Assembly: GCA_905250025.1 (NCBI GenBank)
Contig: CAJNOJ010000064.1
Location: 248,001-312,000 of the forward strand
Length of the DNA: 64,000 nt
Source: Adineta ricciae
Lineage: Eukaryota > Rotifera > Eurotatoria > Adinetida > Adinetidae
Direction: 5' to 3'
A model generated the notes under the pieces. That model made no database searches. It was not told the origin of the DNA and worked only from the letters and a program-made list of their open reading frames with translations. Shown piece by piece: positions 11,765-23,400 of the stretch. Positions within the stretch are counted from its first letter, which is position 1. Each line of letters opens with the position of its first letter. Both the position numbers and the translations under genes were made by a program.

Positions 11765-12346
11765 TTAATCTTTGTTCAATTTCATCATGCTGTAATTTTT
11801 CACATGTTGAATAACAACACCTTTATCATCAGTTGTATTGATTTCCTCTGAAATATGTTTTTCTCCGTTATGAATCAATTCTCTAACGCATGTTGTTGTT
11901 TGTGTTGCATGAGGTTTCTTTCGTCGGCTTTTACGTGGTGAGATTGTTGTTGGGGTATTTGTCACTGTAGTACATACTGGTTGTACCATATCTAATTTCT
12001 TGCGAATTTCGGTTAAATCATCGATAACAACGGGCACCAATGGTTCGTTTTTAATCAAATCTTCATCTACTTGTGACTGATCTTCATTGACACTTGTATC
12101 ATAATCACCATTATCATAGAAATCGAATGGTAATGATGGCCATCTGAACATGTGTTCGAAACGTTCATGCATACGTGACATAATCTTATTCATTTCGTCG
12201 AAGATTGTGAACGGTTCAGAACTTTCTTCAATAGATGTATGGACATACGTAATAGGACCATGTCGTTCTACTACGGTTGGAAATACCCAACAAGATATGA
12301 TTCCTACTAAAACCGCAAAACATGCTGCTTGAAGTGAAATCGCCAT
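11765..12346 (-). CDS. Secreted or signal-anchored protein of unknown function
   Basis: 193 residues in one exon. A hydrophobic N-terminus (about residues 4-24, ISLQAACFAVLVGIISCWVF) serves as signal peptide or anchor. The mature part has a Met/Phe-rich amphipathic stretch (FDEMNKIMSRMHERFEHMF, then RWPSLPFDFY), an acidic stretch, a basic SPRKSRRKKPH block with flanking Thr residues, and two cysteines far apart. I do not recognise a family. The ERFEHMF stretch recalls small heat-shock or MLF-type helices, but too weakly to name. Confidence 0.5.
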   Translation of the reverse strand: MAISLQAACFAVLVGIISCWVFPTVVERHGPITYVHTSIEESSEPFTIFDEMNKIMSRMHERFEHMFRWPSLPFDFYDNGDYDTSVNEDQSQVDEDLIKNEPLVPVVIDDLTEIRKKLDMVQPVCTTVTNTPTTISPRKSRRKKPHATQTTTCVRELIHNGEKHISEEINTTDDKGVVIQHVKNYSMMKLNKD

Positions 12347-12739
12347 GGATTTCTTTGCACTTGAATATACGTCTATTCGTACGAGAAAACGAAATAACTG
12401 AATGTCGATATAATTCGTGTTAACTGTTTATACATTTTCATTTCTATTCCTTCTCGAATGTGTACCGATGAAATCATTCTTTAACCCTCGATAGACGTAT
12501 CTTATCTATTCGATCGTTACCACTGCCGATAGTTTGCTTTAAACATATATTTCTCTGAACATGGTAATCATCATGTTTCTAACAGCGCAATTGTAAATTA
12601 CGTTTGTTTCTTAACCTCATAAACAGAGCGAAAAATATCGTACAGGTGATTATTGTTTACAATAAAAGCCAATAAGACATTGGCGATGATCAACGTTTGA
12701 TTCGATAATCGAAATCGAGGCTTGTGACGTGAGGGTGTT
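12347..12739. other. Divergent intergenic region
   Basis: About 390 bp between the minus-strand secreted protein and the first F-box-like gene, so it probably holds both promoters. No specific element recognised. Confidence 0.4.
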
Positions 12740-14518
12740 ATGATGAATATCATATCGCCGATGACAAACTTTGAATCGTTGCCGAATGAGATTTTCGTCG
12801 AAGTTTTTGAATATCTCAATGGTTTTGAAATCTTTCTTGCTTTCGATTGGTTGAATATTCGATTTTATCACTTGATACGAACTATTCCGATTTGTTTGAA
12901 CTTTCAACATGTGCAAAAGAATATCTTCGATCGATTTTGTACGGTAATTCAATCGAATCCATCGATTAAACGTCACATACATTCATTAACGTTATCGAAT
13001 AAGGTCACATGTGGTCAAATTGATCTATTCTTCTCTCGATTTGACCTCAACCAATTCCCTCATCTTCGCTCATTAACAGTCGTTCAAGTTGAGCAGCAAA
13101 ATATTGACAAAATCCAGCGTTTTCTTCCATCGATTTCCTCGCTTCAAACGTTCCGAATGATCGAACACGTAAATGAACCGAACGAAATCATTTCGGATCT
13201 TCCACTGACTAATCTACGCCGATTAGCAGTCCCATCCATCAAATCGATCAAAACAAAGTCCTCCATCACACATTTAACACTTTTCGGTTGCACTCTCGAT
13301 TATCAATTCTTTGAATACATTCCACTGTTAAGATATTTGCACATTGAAAGCATCTACAGAGCTCCGATACTTCTCGAAACGAAGAATCATTCAATTAGTC
13401 ATCCCGCCGTTTATTTAAAACACCTGATCATCGATAATTACGAATGTCTGTTTGATGAATTCGAAGTCTTTGTAAAACTAATGCCACATCTTCAACGATT
13501 AGCTATTTCGGCGTTGGATAATCTCTGTATGATCGATGCCCAACGTTGGCAACGCGTAATTCAATCTTCACTGCCTTGTCTACAACACTTTCAGTTCATA
13601 TTTGGTCTTTACTGTAAAGGTGAAGTTCGTAAACACGTCATCGAGAAATTTCAACAGTTCCAAAACCATCTCTGGTACAAAAACCATCAATGGAACATCG
13701 AATATGTCTTGGACGCAAACGCAGCAGTTATTTACACCATACCTTATATCTCAAATAGTTATCGATTAGCCCGATCAACAGTGAAATACTCCCCGAATGA
13801 TTTCAATGAGTTTGATAATGTCACGGATTTGACATTGTCTTGCGAAGCAACAGTGAATAATTGTTCGTACTTTTTCTCGAATATTCGCTCGTTGACATTA
13901 GAATCATTGATCGTGAATTCAGATGAGCACATTTTAGACTTCACATATATGAAATCTCTGCAAACGACTGTGAGTTTGTATCATTTAACTCATTTAGACA
14001 TGTCATTCTATTCATCTGTTGAACCGAGAGTTTTACTTGAAATATTCACGAAAGCTCCGCATTTATCATCGTTAACAGTCGATCTCTACGCTTTATGGAC
14101 GTTCTTCGACGACGAATGTCTCTGTCATTACTTCCAAACAATGATTCGGCAACTGAATATTTCGAAAATCACTCATCATTCCTTTCGAACTTGCCACGAT
14201 GTCGAACAATTCTGCAGAATTTTCCCAAGACTTCAACGGTTAACATGCACAATCGATCATTCAGATCAACTTTCTCTTCTATTCAATCGATTGAAATATT
14301 TATTCAGTCTGAAAATCGTCGTCATTCCGTTGGAAATTCTCAATTGGTTTAAACACGAAGCGATGAAATTCAATGTGATGTATCGCATAACGCACATTGA
14401 AGCTGTTACGGATGGTCTGATGGAGATGTTTTCAACTGACCTATACGTCTGGACTGGACGAATTGATGAAGATACGAACGAACGAATCGCACATCATTCT
14501 TCGATGAGTCATATTTAA
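12740..14518 (+). CDS. F-box-like protein, first of a tandem pair
   Basis: 592-residue single-exon protein. An N-terminal F-box-like motif (ESLPNEIFVEVFEYLNGFEI) is followed by WLNIRFYHLIRTIPICLNF, then a long repeat region of Leu-rich helices and strands resembling divergent leucine-rich repeats, with regularly spaced LRSLTV, LKHLIID and LRRLAV elements. Such proteins are expected to act as SCF ubiquitin-ligase substrate adaptors via Skp1; the substrate is unknown. Translation may start at the Met at 12761, since MTNFESLPNEI aligns with the start of the downstream paralog. Large single-exon F-box families of this type are a feature of bdelloid genomes as I know them. Confidence 0.75.
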   Translation: MMNIISPMTNFESLPNEIFVEVFEYLNGFEIFLAFDWLNIRFYHLIRTIPICLNFQHVQKNIFDRFCTVIQSNPSIKRHIHSLTLSNKVTCGQIDLFFSRFDLNQFPHLRSLTVVQVEQQNIDKIQRFLPSISSLQTFRMIEHVNEPNEIISDLPLTNLRRLAVPSIKSIKTKSSITHLTLFGCTLDYQFFEYIPLLRYLHIESIYRAPILLETKNHSISHPAVYLKHLIIDNYECLFDEFEVFVKLMPHLQRLAISALDNLCMIDAQRWQRVIQSSLPCLQHFQFIFGLYCKGEVRKHVIEKFQQFQNHLWYKNHQWNIEYVLDANAAVIYTIPYISNSYRLARSTVKYSPNDFNEFDNVTDLTLSCEATVNNCSYFFSNIRSLTLESLIVNSDEHILDFTYMKSLQTTVSLYHLTHLDMSFYSSVEPRVLLEIFTKAPHLSSLTVDLYALWTFFDDECLCHYFQTMIRQLNISKITHHSFRTCHDVEQFCRIFPRLQRLTCTIDHSDQLSLLFNRLKYLFSLKIVVIPLEILNWFKHEAMKFNVMYRITHIEAVTDGLMEMFSTDLYVWTGRIDEDTNERIAHHSSMSHI

Positions 14519-14549
14519 GACTGTTTGTTTCTTATTCTTTTGTTGCATC

Positions 14550-16235
14550 ATGACAATGAAATTTGAATTTTTACCAAATGAAATTCTCATTTTTTGTTTT
14601 GAATATTTCAATATATTCGAGCTATTTTCCTCATTCGATCGATTAAATCTGCGATTTTCCAAACTCATTCGTCATGTTCCATTACAGCTCAACTTACAAA
14701 ACATATCCAAGCAACTATTCGATCAATTCTGCATACATCTGTCATCAAACCCTGAAATTCAACAACAAATTTATTCGTTACACCTCTCAAATAGACATTC
14801 ATCGGGACAAATCCAACATTTTCTCACCCGTTTCACTTTAAAAGACTTCTCCCATCTACAATTCTTGAGCTTAGTCGATGTTCAACGACGACAAATCTCA
14901 CGAATTACATCCAGTTTACCATCTCTATCATCTTTACGAATTCGTCATATCGATAACGATTATGAGCTGATGGAACATCTTCCAATGGATCGATTACAAC
15001 GATTGTCAATTCTTTCGTTACATTCCGTTCGAAAACGCTTGCCGGATACTTTCAATATTAGAAAATTGACCATATTAGCTTGCTTGGTAGATGATTTAAT
15101 CAACCATTTATTCGATTATTTTCCGCAATTAGAATCGTTTCATGTTCAGTTCGTTTCGCCGTATAACTATCCATTGGAAAGAGAAATTCCTGCGGCGAAA
15201 TCGCAAGGTGTTCATCTAAAACATTTGACTATTGATTTATTCAAATACGATTTTGAACAGTTCGAATTATTTGCTAAACAAATTCCAAATTTACGAAGTT
15301 TATCGATCAAATCGAGAGGAAATAGTATGATCAATGCTCGTCGATGGGAAGATCTCATTCAGACATCGTTAAAACAGTTAAAAGTCTTCAAATTTCAATT
15401 CACCTGCGATCACCACCAGATCCATCATCTCGAACGTTTCCAAAGCGAGTTTTGGTGGAAGGAGCATCAATGGCACACAGAATATTCACGAGACAAACAC
15501 TTTGCACTTGTATATACAGTTCCTTATCCATCAACCATATTCAAATTAGATTTACAAAGTCAACGGTTTCCCGGGAGAAACTTGGCCCATGTTTTCGATC
15601 GTGTTACAAACGTAACATTAAGCCATGAACTGATCCATAAGCGTTGTGATTATTATTTTCCGACGATTGAAACATTAGAAGTACTTATCGATGGATGGGA
15701 CGTGCTTATACCGGTGCGAATCGAAGATTTGAAAACTATCATCAATCTAAACAGTTTAACACACGTGAATGTTTCGAATTATGAACGAAGTTCAACCTGT
15801 TATTTACTGTTAAGTATATTTCCGCACGCACCAAATTTCATATGGATTACGATGAATCCGGAGTATTTCTCATCCGTCGCGGAAAATACCAAGTTATGTC
15901 AATATTTTTATCAAAGGATTCGAAAAGTTGACATGATCAAATATGACCATTCGTCATTTGAGGACTATGAAGAGATGACGAGATTCTGTGAGATATTTGC
16001 AAATATTGAACAGTTGGTGTGTCACGTGAGAGAAGTCAATGGTGTTTTTATTTTATTGGATCGATTAAGAAAACTATCAACAGCTGAAATTTGTTTCCCA
16101 GCACAAACCTACCCGGATTCAAGTTCGGCCGTATTCAAAGAGCAAGAAGACAAATATAACTATTTTTTTCATATCGAAAGCATAAGTCGAATCATAGCTA
16201 AAGTATCCATGTGGATCGGTGAAAGAGTGAAATAA
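14550..16235 (+). CDS. F-box-like protein, second of a tandem pair
   Basis: 561-residue single-exon paralog starting 31 bp after the first copy's stop. The F-box-like N-terminus is EFLPNEILIFCFEYFNIFEL and the body shows the same order: HVPLQLNLQNI..., LSNRHSSGQIQHFLTRF, LKHLTIDLFKYDFEQFELF, WWKEHQWHTEY and YTVPYP. These match SNKVTCGQIDLFFSRF, LKHLIID, WYKNHQWNIEY and YTIPYI in copy one. Similarity is colinear but clearly diverged, so the duplication is old. A substrate-adaptor role in an SCF ligase is inferred from the F-box; no other domain is visible. Confidence 0.75.
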   Translation: MTMKFEFLPNEILIFCFEYFNIFELFSSFDRLNLRFSKLIRHVPLQLNLQNISKQLFDQFCIHLSSNPEIQQQIYSLHLSNRHSSGQIQHFLTRFTLKDFSHLQFLSLVDVQRRQISRITSSLPSLSSLRIRHIDNDYELMEHLPMDRLQRLSILSLHSVRKRLPDTFNIRKLTILACLVDDLINHLFDYFPQLESFHVQFVSPYNYPLEREIPAAKSQGVHLKHLTIDLFKYDFEQFELFAKQIPNLRSLSIKSRGNSMINARRWEDLIQTSLKQLKVFKFQFTCDHHQIHHLERFQSEFWWKEHQWHTEYSRDKHFALVYTVPYPSTIFKLDLQSQRFPGRNLAHVFDRVTNVTLSHELIHKRCDYYFPTIETLEVLIDGWDVLIPVRIEDLKTIINLNSLTHVNVSNYERSSTCYLLLSIFPHAPNFIWITMNPEYFSSVAENTKLCQYFYQRIRKVDMIKYDHSSFEDYEEMTRFCEIFANIEQLVCHVREVNGVFILLDRLRKLSTAEICFPAQTYPDSSSAVFKEQEDKYNYFFHIESISRIIAKVSMWIGERVK

Positions 16236-16581
16236 TCAGTAATTATTTATTGTACATAAAACAACTCAAATAAAAATAAATGTGCGAGAGATGTAAATTC
16301 ATACTCAATGAAAAGAAAAACTTTTTTTTTATATTCGTGATTCGATATCTGTAATAGCTTCTTTCGAACCATCCATCTGATGATGCTGATAGCAAATGAT
16401 TGATTATAAGCTTCATTTTTGGCGAAACGCATCCTGAAACAAGCAATGTATTTATAAACTACTTTTTTTCAGGAAGTTTTGGTCCTCACTACATGAATTG
16501 CTGAGAAGCATAAGTTTCTGAATTCGATTATTGCTATAATTTTCCATGGCTCTCAAAGCTAAACGTACTTGGAGTATTCAA
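16236..16581. other. Intergenic stretch, no gene seen
   Basis: About 350 bp after the second F-box-like gene. AATAAA-like sequence just past the stop marks its likely 3' end; nothing else recognised. Confidence 0.4.
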
Positions 16582-17175
16582 TTAGCTTGATGTTGAACCA
16601 CCTGTGCCGGAACAGCCAACTATACATCGAAAGCCATATGGCCCTGATCCAACGATGCGATTATTTGAGCAGTCAGTTATAAACATATAATGATCAACAT
16701 CAAGAATGACACCTGTTGGATAGTGAAGAGTGATTGTAATATTCATGGATGGATTTCCTGCAACAGTTATTCTATTCGGTTGTTCGGACGGAAAGCGCTG
16801 AATTCGATCATTGTAACAATCGACGAAAATTTGGCGAGCACTGTCGAGCATATTTGAAGCAGAACCTGTACCACCAGAAAGTACCAGCAACAGATATTAA
16901 ACTACTAGAATTATCATTCAGAACGCGTCCTCGAATTTCTCTATTGTCGATGTCAATTTCTCCTTGATTTGCAACGAATATGGCACTTGGACGGATTACA
17001 CCACTTAAAATCATACGCACTGCAGACACATTTCCATTGGATAGTATAATCGTTCGATTTTGGACTGTATCAACAATATAGGTATGATCATTTGTATCGG
17101 TGAATGATCCCCGAGGAACCCTCACAGTTATAGTATTATTTCCGAAAATAGTGGCGTTCAAATTCCATGGATAAA
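16582..17175 (-). pseudogene. NHL-repeat protein pseudogene
   Basis: Minus-strand reading gives a beta-propeller sequence of the NHL type. The first part has WNLNATIFGNN, RGSFTDTNDHTYIVD, NRTIILSNG and SAIFVANQGEIDIDN. The second has GGTGSASNMLDSARQIFVDC, NDRIQRF, HYPTGVILDVDHYMFITD and NRIVGSGPYGFRCIVGCSG. The two parts lie in different frames that meet near 16880, where VAGT runs into LVLSGG without a usable splice site. The sequence also lacks a start and signal or membrane segment, and stops soon after GGSTSS. Intact relatives are large multi-repeat surface proteins in bdelloids. I read this as a truncated, frameshifted remnant. Confidence 0.65.
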
Positions 17176-17673
17176 GCAGTTTATTAATGTCTTATGTGTT
17201 CATTAACATTGGTATTTATAGGTCACGATTTCTCTCTTGCTTTGTCTTCTGGAAACATGTATCTCTAACATTCACTAAAATCGACATATCCAATTTGACA
17301 ATGGAAACGCGTTTCGGTGCCAAAGCACAGAGTATACTTACGTATAAAACCTCGTTAAATATTTTGTTATCACGTAAGAAAGCTCATACGCATGGTGCAC
17401 CGAATGAAATACAAATTTATTTAGGCAATATTTAGTACAAGAAAAGTGCTTATTGTCATCTTGAAATATTTACACGAGTCACAAATAAGTCAGTGAACAA
17501 AAGCAAAGATAACGTCATTGATCGGATGCCATCAACGATGATCATGCACTATTGTTAAACTCTTGTTGTGAAGACGTGATTCATCGCCACGTGACCATTA
17601 TTGGTCTATCTGATCGACCTTGAGTTTCCTTGAGTATTTAAGTCAAACGAAAGAACAGAAACAGAAAGCAAGA
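17176..17673. other. Divergent intergenic region upstream of the adenosine kinase
   Basis: About 500 bp between the NHL remnant and the kinase start. An 82-codon open frame on the plus strand (17187-17435) shows no domain and is probably chance. Confidence 0.4.
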
Positions 17674-19266
17674 ATGTCGTCAACGACGAACATTCATTTA
17701 AGGTCATTTATTACAAACTAACACTTCTCATCTTTATATTTGAATATCGTAGTGCTGGAACATTTTTTGGATTGGGACATCCAGTTTTGGATATCAGTAC
17801 GGAAGTTTCACTTGATTTTCTTCAACAGTAATCACATTTTATCTACATTCGAATTTACGATAATTTATTTCTTCAAAGTTATGATTTACAAGTGAATAAT
17901 GTGGTGCTTGCAGAAAAAGTGTCAAGATATGATCAATTGTGAGTTTTACTCATCTTCACCACGTTCTGTTCGATATCTGATTTCCATTTAGGATGGATGA
18001 GATAGTCACAAAAGGAATGTATCACTTGAACTATTCACCTGGTGGTTCAACACAAAATGCTTTGAAAACGATTAGTGTAAAACTGACTGAATTAGATGAT
18101 AACACGTTCATCTGTATTTCTTAGTGGCTTATTGGGCAAAATGATGTGACTGTTTGCATGGGTTGTATTGGTGACGATGAATCTGGTAGAAAATTAGAAG
18201 AACAAATGAAAAATTGTCAATATCAGAAAAGTTCAACGGCACAAACAGGAACGTGCTTAATACTAATCACAGATCAAGCAAGGTGAGTTTACTTCTATGT
18301 TCGTTCAATGAAGATTGAAGATCGAAATTTAGGTCAATGGTCACGAATCTCGGTGCTGCGAATGATTTTACAGTTGATCATTTGCTTCGAGCAGAACACT
18401 GGCAGTATGTCGAACGAGCGAAGATCTTTTACATTCCGGTAAGATAAATGTGTAGTTTTTACCAACACTGCTAATAAAATATTATCATTAGGGGTATTTC
18501 ATTCGTACTTGTCGAGAAGCAGTTCTTGAAATAGCAGAGCATTGTCGTGAAACTGGGAAAATCTTTGCGTTCAATCTATCAGCAGAATATATTTGTCAGA
18601 ACTTTGGTGAACAGATTATTCATCTTTTACCATTCGTGAATATTCTTTTTGGTAATGAACAGGTAGATTCGAGAAGACAAATTATTGAACAAAGTTTTCT
18701 CGAGTTATTGTAGGAAGCAAGATGTTTTGTTCAATGTCACATGAAATCCAATGTAAGTTAAATTGAATCAATTGAATTTGATACGGAAAGATTTTACTCT
18801 ACCCAGAATGATACTGACATCACCTGTGTTGCTAAAGAATTACAGAAAATGTTAACAAAGAACAAAGAAACATGTGTAGTTATAACCGGTGGTGCAAATC
18901 CTATTATTTCAGTGACACGTAAAATAAACTACATAATCTATTGTACGCATTTGACTCTTTTGATATTTGAAAGAGCATGGTATCAAGGTCTTCCATGTGA
19001 AAAAACCGTCAAAAATCGTCGATACTATTGGGTGTGGTGATGCATTTGTCGGTGGTAAGGTTGAAATACCTTTCGCAAATAAATATTTCCTCTTTTCACT
19101 GTTAGGTTTTCTTGCAAATCGATCACTGAATAAACCCATCGATGAATGCATCAATGCTGCATGTTACTGTGCATACGAATGCCTACAACAAACAGCCTGT
19201 CAATTTCCGAATCTGTCTTCATTCGATGGTACACAGCGTTACTGCAATGTTGAGAACGCTTCATAG
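17674..19266 (+). CDS. ADK: Adenosine kinase (PfkB family), multi-exon
   Basis: Phosphorylates adenosine to AMP in purine salvage and limits adenosine competing in methyl transfer. About eleven short exons can be joined with every phase closing. The first exon is 17674-17702, and a 47 bp intron after ...NALKTIS restores frame. Family blocks appear in order: FFGLGHPVLDIS, YSPGGSTQNALKTI (substrate loop), MGCIGDD, TAQTGTCLILIT, GYFIRTCREAVLEIAEHC, FAFNLSAEYI, LLPFVNILFGNEQEA, CVVITGGANPI and DTIGCGDAFVGGFLANRS. The catalytic Asp sits in GCGD where nearly all family members have GAGD. Length (about 345 residues) fits the family. Because the exons are small, a simple frame scan shows almost nothing here. 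Confidence 0.85.
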
Positions 19267-19413
19267 TACGAGCTATTTCTTGTCTTGTTTCTGTATTTTC
19301 GGTGCATCGGTCCAACAAATATACGTCCAGATTCAGTAAAAAAGGAGCATAGATAAAGATAATCATACGTATCTACATAGTTTCAACCTTCGCGAAGAAA
19401 AAAGTACAGTTTG

Positions 19414-20345
19414 ATGTCGAATTCCACCTTAACATTGTTATTATGGCAAACCGAGGAAGTTGGAATTCTTCTTTTTATTCTCGGTCTATTGATAATCCGA
19501 TCAACCTGTTTATTTTTCTCAACCTGCAAACATTCCGACAGAGTTCATGTACATTCTATCTAACAATCATATGTGTTGCCAATACATGCAATCCATTTCC
19601 TGGTTTGTTCATATTTATAGTTACTAATAGATTTTATAACAAAACCGGGTAAATGAATCACTATTCTACTGCAAATTCCGTACATATTGTGTTCGAGTTT
19701 TCTTGTTAACATCATTGGCATGCTTGTACTTGACAATAATCGGCCAATTTCTGACGACATGTTTCGATCCACGTTGTAGCCAGACGTATAATCATTGACC
19801 TTCTCCCTAATCTATAGCTTTGGTACTATTCCATTTTTACTATGCTACAACTGCGTGGTGCCATCAACAACTAATATATCTGTGTGTACGATGACAAGTC
19901 CGACTGTTCGATAGTCTAATTATTTCCTTTTACAGACCGGGAATTACGATTACTTTACCGGTCACTGTGGAGATTGCATTTGAATTTTTAGCATAACGGA
20001 ATGTTCGACTAGATTTCTATCGAACGGTTCCATTGATTCGACGAGAACTTGACAAACGACTGACAACAATAGCTCTTATTCAAGTTATTTTCCATGTTAT
20101 TGTTTTTATTCTTGACGATTTATAGCACATCGAGTGATCGATTGATTGTTGCAAAATTGGATTTTCTCCAAAATATATCGAGCATGACCTCTTACACTCA
20201 GCCAGCGGCGAATAATCAATATTTACAATTTTAATGATTCAAATTATAAATTTTTCTCTATTTAGAGCTCGCTTGACATCTGCATCTGCATCTCGAAACG
20301 GTTTCGATAACAACTCGTACATATTCTATCTACTCTCTACATCAA
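19414..20345 (+). pseudogene. Rhodopsin-like GPCR pseudogene
   Basis: Fragments of one seven-helix receptor appear in order but in changing frames. LLLWQTEEVGILLFILGLLI is helix 1; FIFLNLQTFRQSSCTFYLT is the first loop and helix 2. SLFYCKFRTYCVRVFLLTSL and ACLYLTIIGQFLTTC are helix 3 with the conserved Cys. RNVRLDFYRTVPLIRRELDK and LTTIALIQVIFHVIVFIL are loop 3 and helix 6. STSSDRLIVAKLDFLQNISS belongs near helix 7, and SKRFR-stop-QLVHILST is the C-terminal helix. Several frameshifts and stops separate them. The pattern is that of a receptor subfamily common in bdelloids; ligand class unknown. It is a decayed gene on the plus strand. Confidence 0.75.
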
Positions 20346-20470
20346 TCGATGCCGAGATCGAGCAGTAAATCATAATCACATATACCCATTAGCCGAAATA
20401 TTTTCATCTAAGAATGCATTATTTTCGCGTTTTATTCAAAAAAGAAGTCCGTAATGCATAAATGTCAAAT

Positions 20471-23400
20471 TTAGCGAAGGATACAACTAGCACATTGTAC
20501 TGTATTTTGTGTTTTTTCTGTTACTCGGTGAATGCTGCGTTCGGTGACCACTCGTTTTGAATGGTTCACTGGTAGAAATTTTTCATACATAGACAGCGCT
20601 TGCTGATAATAGTCAAGTGCCATTGTACATCGATTTTCTTTTTCAAAGCAAAGAGCGATATTACTAAGACTATCAGCAACATTGGCATGACCATTAGGAT
20701 GAAGTTTCTCATAGATTTTCAAAGCGCGTTGAAAGTAGTCTGAAGCTTTGCTGTGCTTTCCTTGATTGTCAAGAATAAAAGCTATGCTATCTAGACTGCG
20801 AGCAATGTCAATATGACTAGACGGATGGAACTGTTCGCGAATTTTTAATGCACGCCGATAGTATTCGAATGATTCATCGTATTTCTCTTGATTATCATAA
20901 ATCCAAGCGATGTTATTCAATGTGTGGGCCATATCAATATGACCCGTTGGATAGAATTCCTCCTGCATTTCTAATGCTTGTTGATGGTAGCCAAGAGCCT
21001 CGTCGAATTGGTCTTGATTGCCAAGAGCACAACCAATACCATTCAAGCTTCGAACGGTATCAATATACTTTGTTGAGGTGTGTTTTTCTTGTATGGCCAA
21101 TGCTTTTCGATGACATTCAAGTGATTCGATATACTTCTCTTCTTTTCTTAGGATATCACCGATGCTGTTCAAAGTCCAAGCAGTATCGACATGGCCAGAT
21201 GGATGACATTTTTCATGTATAGTAAGCGCACGTTGATGGTGAAGAAGAGCCTCGTGATGTTTGTCTTGCCGATCAAGAATCCGGCCGATATTATTCAAAC
21301 TTCGAGCAATATTTACATGACCAGATGAATAGTGTTTCTCTTCTATCCCTAATGCTTTTTGATGGTATTCGAGCGCTTCATCAAAGCGACCGTGCTTTCG
21401 ATGTACACTACCGATGTTCGACAATGTCCAAGCGATATCGATATGTCCTGCTGGATAGAATCTCTCTTGAATAGCTAATGCTTGCTGATAACAATCCAGG
21501 GCTTCGGTGTACTTCTTCTGCCGACGAAATGTACCGCCCATTCGATTCCATGTCCATGCCATGTCAACATGGCCTGATGGACAGTCTTTTTCTTGCATGC
21601 CCAAGGCTCGTTGATAATAATCGCGAGCTTCATCGTACTTCCGCTGGCTATCAAGGGTGAAAGCAATATTGTTTAAACTGCGCGCGATGTCGATATACCC
21701 GGTTGGATTGTACTTTTCTCGTAATTCTAACGCGCGTTGATGATAATGAAGTGCTGTTTTGTATTTCTTTTGATGGCGACGAATTGTGCCGATATTATTG
21801 AGAATTTGAGCAATATGGATATGACCGGTGGAATTGTGAGTTTCCTGCATTTTCAGTGCCCGTTTATAGTAATCAATAGCTTCGTCATATTCTCCTTGTT
21901 CATCTAGAATCCATGCGATATTGTTTAAACTGTCGGCAATGTCGACATAAGCAGCGGGGCAACACTTTTCACGCATTTCTAGAGCGCGTTGATGATAGGT
22001 GAGAGCTTCGTCAAACTTGCGTTTGTTCCCTTGACTACAACCGATATTGCTGAGAGTTTGAGCAATATCAGTATGGCCTGATGGATAGGACTTCTCTTGC
22101 ATTTTCAGTGCTCGTTTGAAATATTCGAGCGCTTCATCGAATTTCTTTTGTCGTTTCAAGACATCGCCAATACTGTTCAGAGTCGTGGCCATGTCAATAT
22201 GACTAGATGCATAACATATTATTTGTTCGACTTTCAATGCTTCATGCAAACGTTCAAGAGCATCGTCATACTTTCCTTGCTTTCGAAATATCATCGCAAT
22301 AATATTAAGTGTCTGAACAATGTTCTTATATTCTGATGGGCAATATTTCTTATACAATTGCAACGCTTGTTGATAATACTGAACGGCTTCATCGTAGTTT
22401 TCCTGGTCATGAACTATTCCACCGATATTGCTAAGCATGTAAGCGGCATCTCGAACCCGCGCTGGTTTTACACTCATCATTTTCTCATAGGTACGCTTGT
22501 AGTATTCTTGAGCTTGTAACCATTCGCCTTTTAGATCGTGTGCTCGACCTATGTGAAAGTCGATCCAAGCGAGATCGTTCCCATTTGATTCCTTCGATAG
22601 TCTTTCAAAATATTTTTGTGAAATATCATATTCGCCCATATGGCATAGAAGTCGACCAAAGATTATTTCAGTACTCATTTCTGATGCTTCGTTTGACATT
22701 AGTTCAATGTAATCTCTTGCGATCTTCTGTCCTTCAGCTGATGCATTCATACGAATAACATAAACCTCATCTTCTGTGACGACCGATTCCAAGACAAATG
22801 AAGCATTGACATCAAACAGCATTTCTTGCTTTTGAGGATGTTCACTGAAATTGACAACATCACCTAATGCCACTTGTTCGCCATCATGTCCTATGCTATA
22901 CTTCATTTCGAAAACAACGCCGACGATATCCGTTCGTTTCGTTGCTTTTTTAGCCAATGAAAATGCCAGAGTACGAGACCGACTGCATAATAGATATCCG
23001 TTTGTCGAAATCAGTCTACCTTGATTTGCTTTCAGTTTATCAATTTCATCACACTCCAGCTTCGCTCCACGATACACCGTCAGTGTTCGTTCTTCACTGA
23101 ACAACAACAACTGCTCGTGTTCACGAGCGAGACTTTTGGACAAATCTTTAATGAAGAATTGAAATCGATACAATTGATCGATATCTTTACTTCGCAAGGC
23201 TTGGTTCACCAGTTTGCTCACAAACGATTGCTTCGAATACCAACGGATCGCATCTTCAGCTTGGTAATCACGTTCGAATTTATCGATCATCTGCAGTTCT
23301 TTTATATTTCCGCGATAGTACTGTCGACACGTTTCGATCATCTGTCTTTTTGTTTGATGATTTCGTGGAAACCGAAGAACGATCTGGTTAAGCATCTGGA

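Noticed and set aside
18080..18124. In-frame stop in the adenosine kinase taken as a pseudogene sign
   Set aside because: A 47 bp GT-AG intron using the second GT after ...KTIS removes it and keeps the frame.
20848..21222. Plus-strand frame of 124 codons antisense to the TPR gene
   Set aside because: Its regularity reflects the TPR repeat on the other strand.
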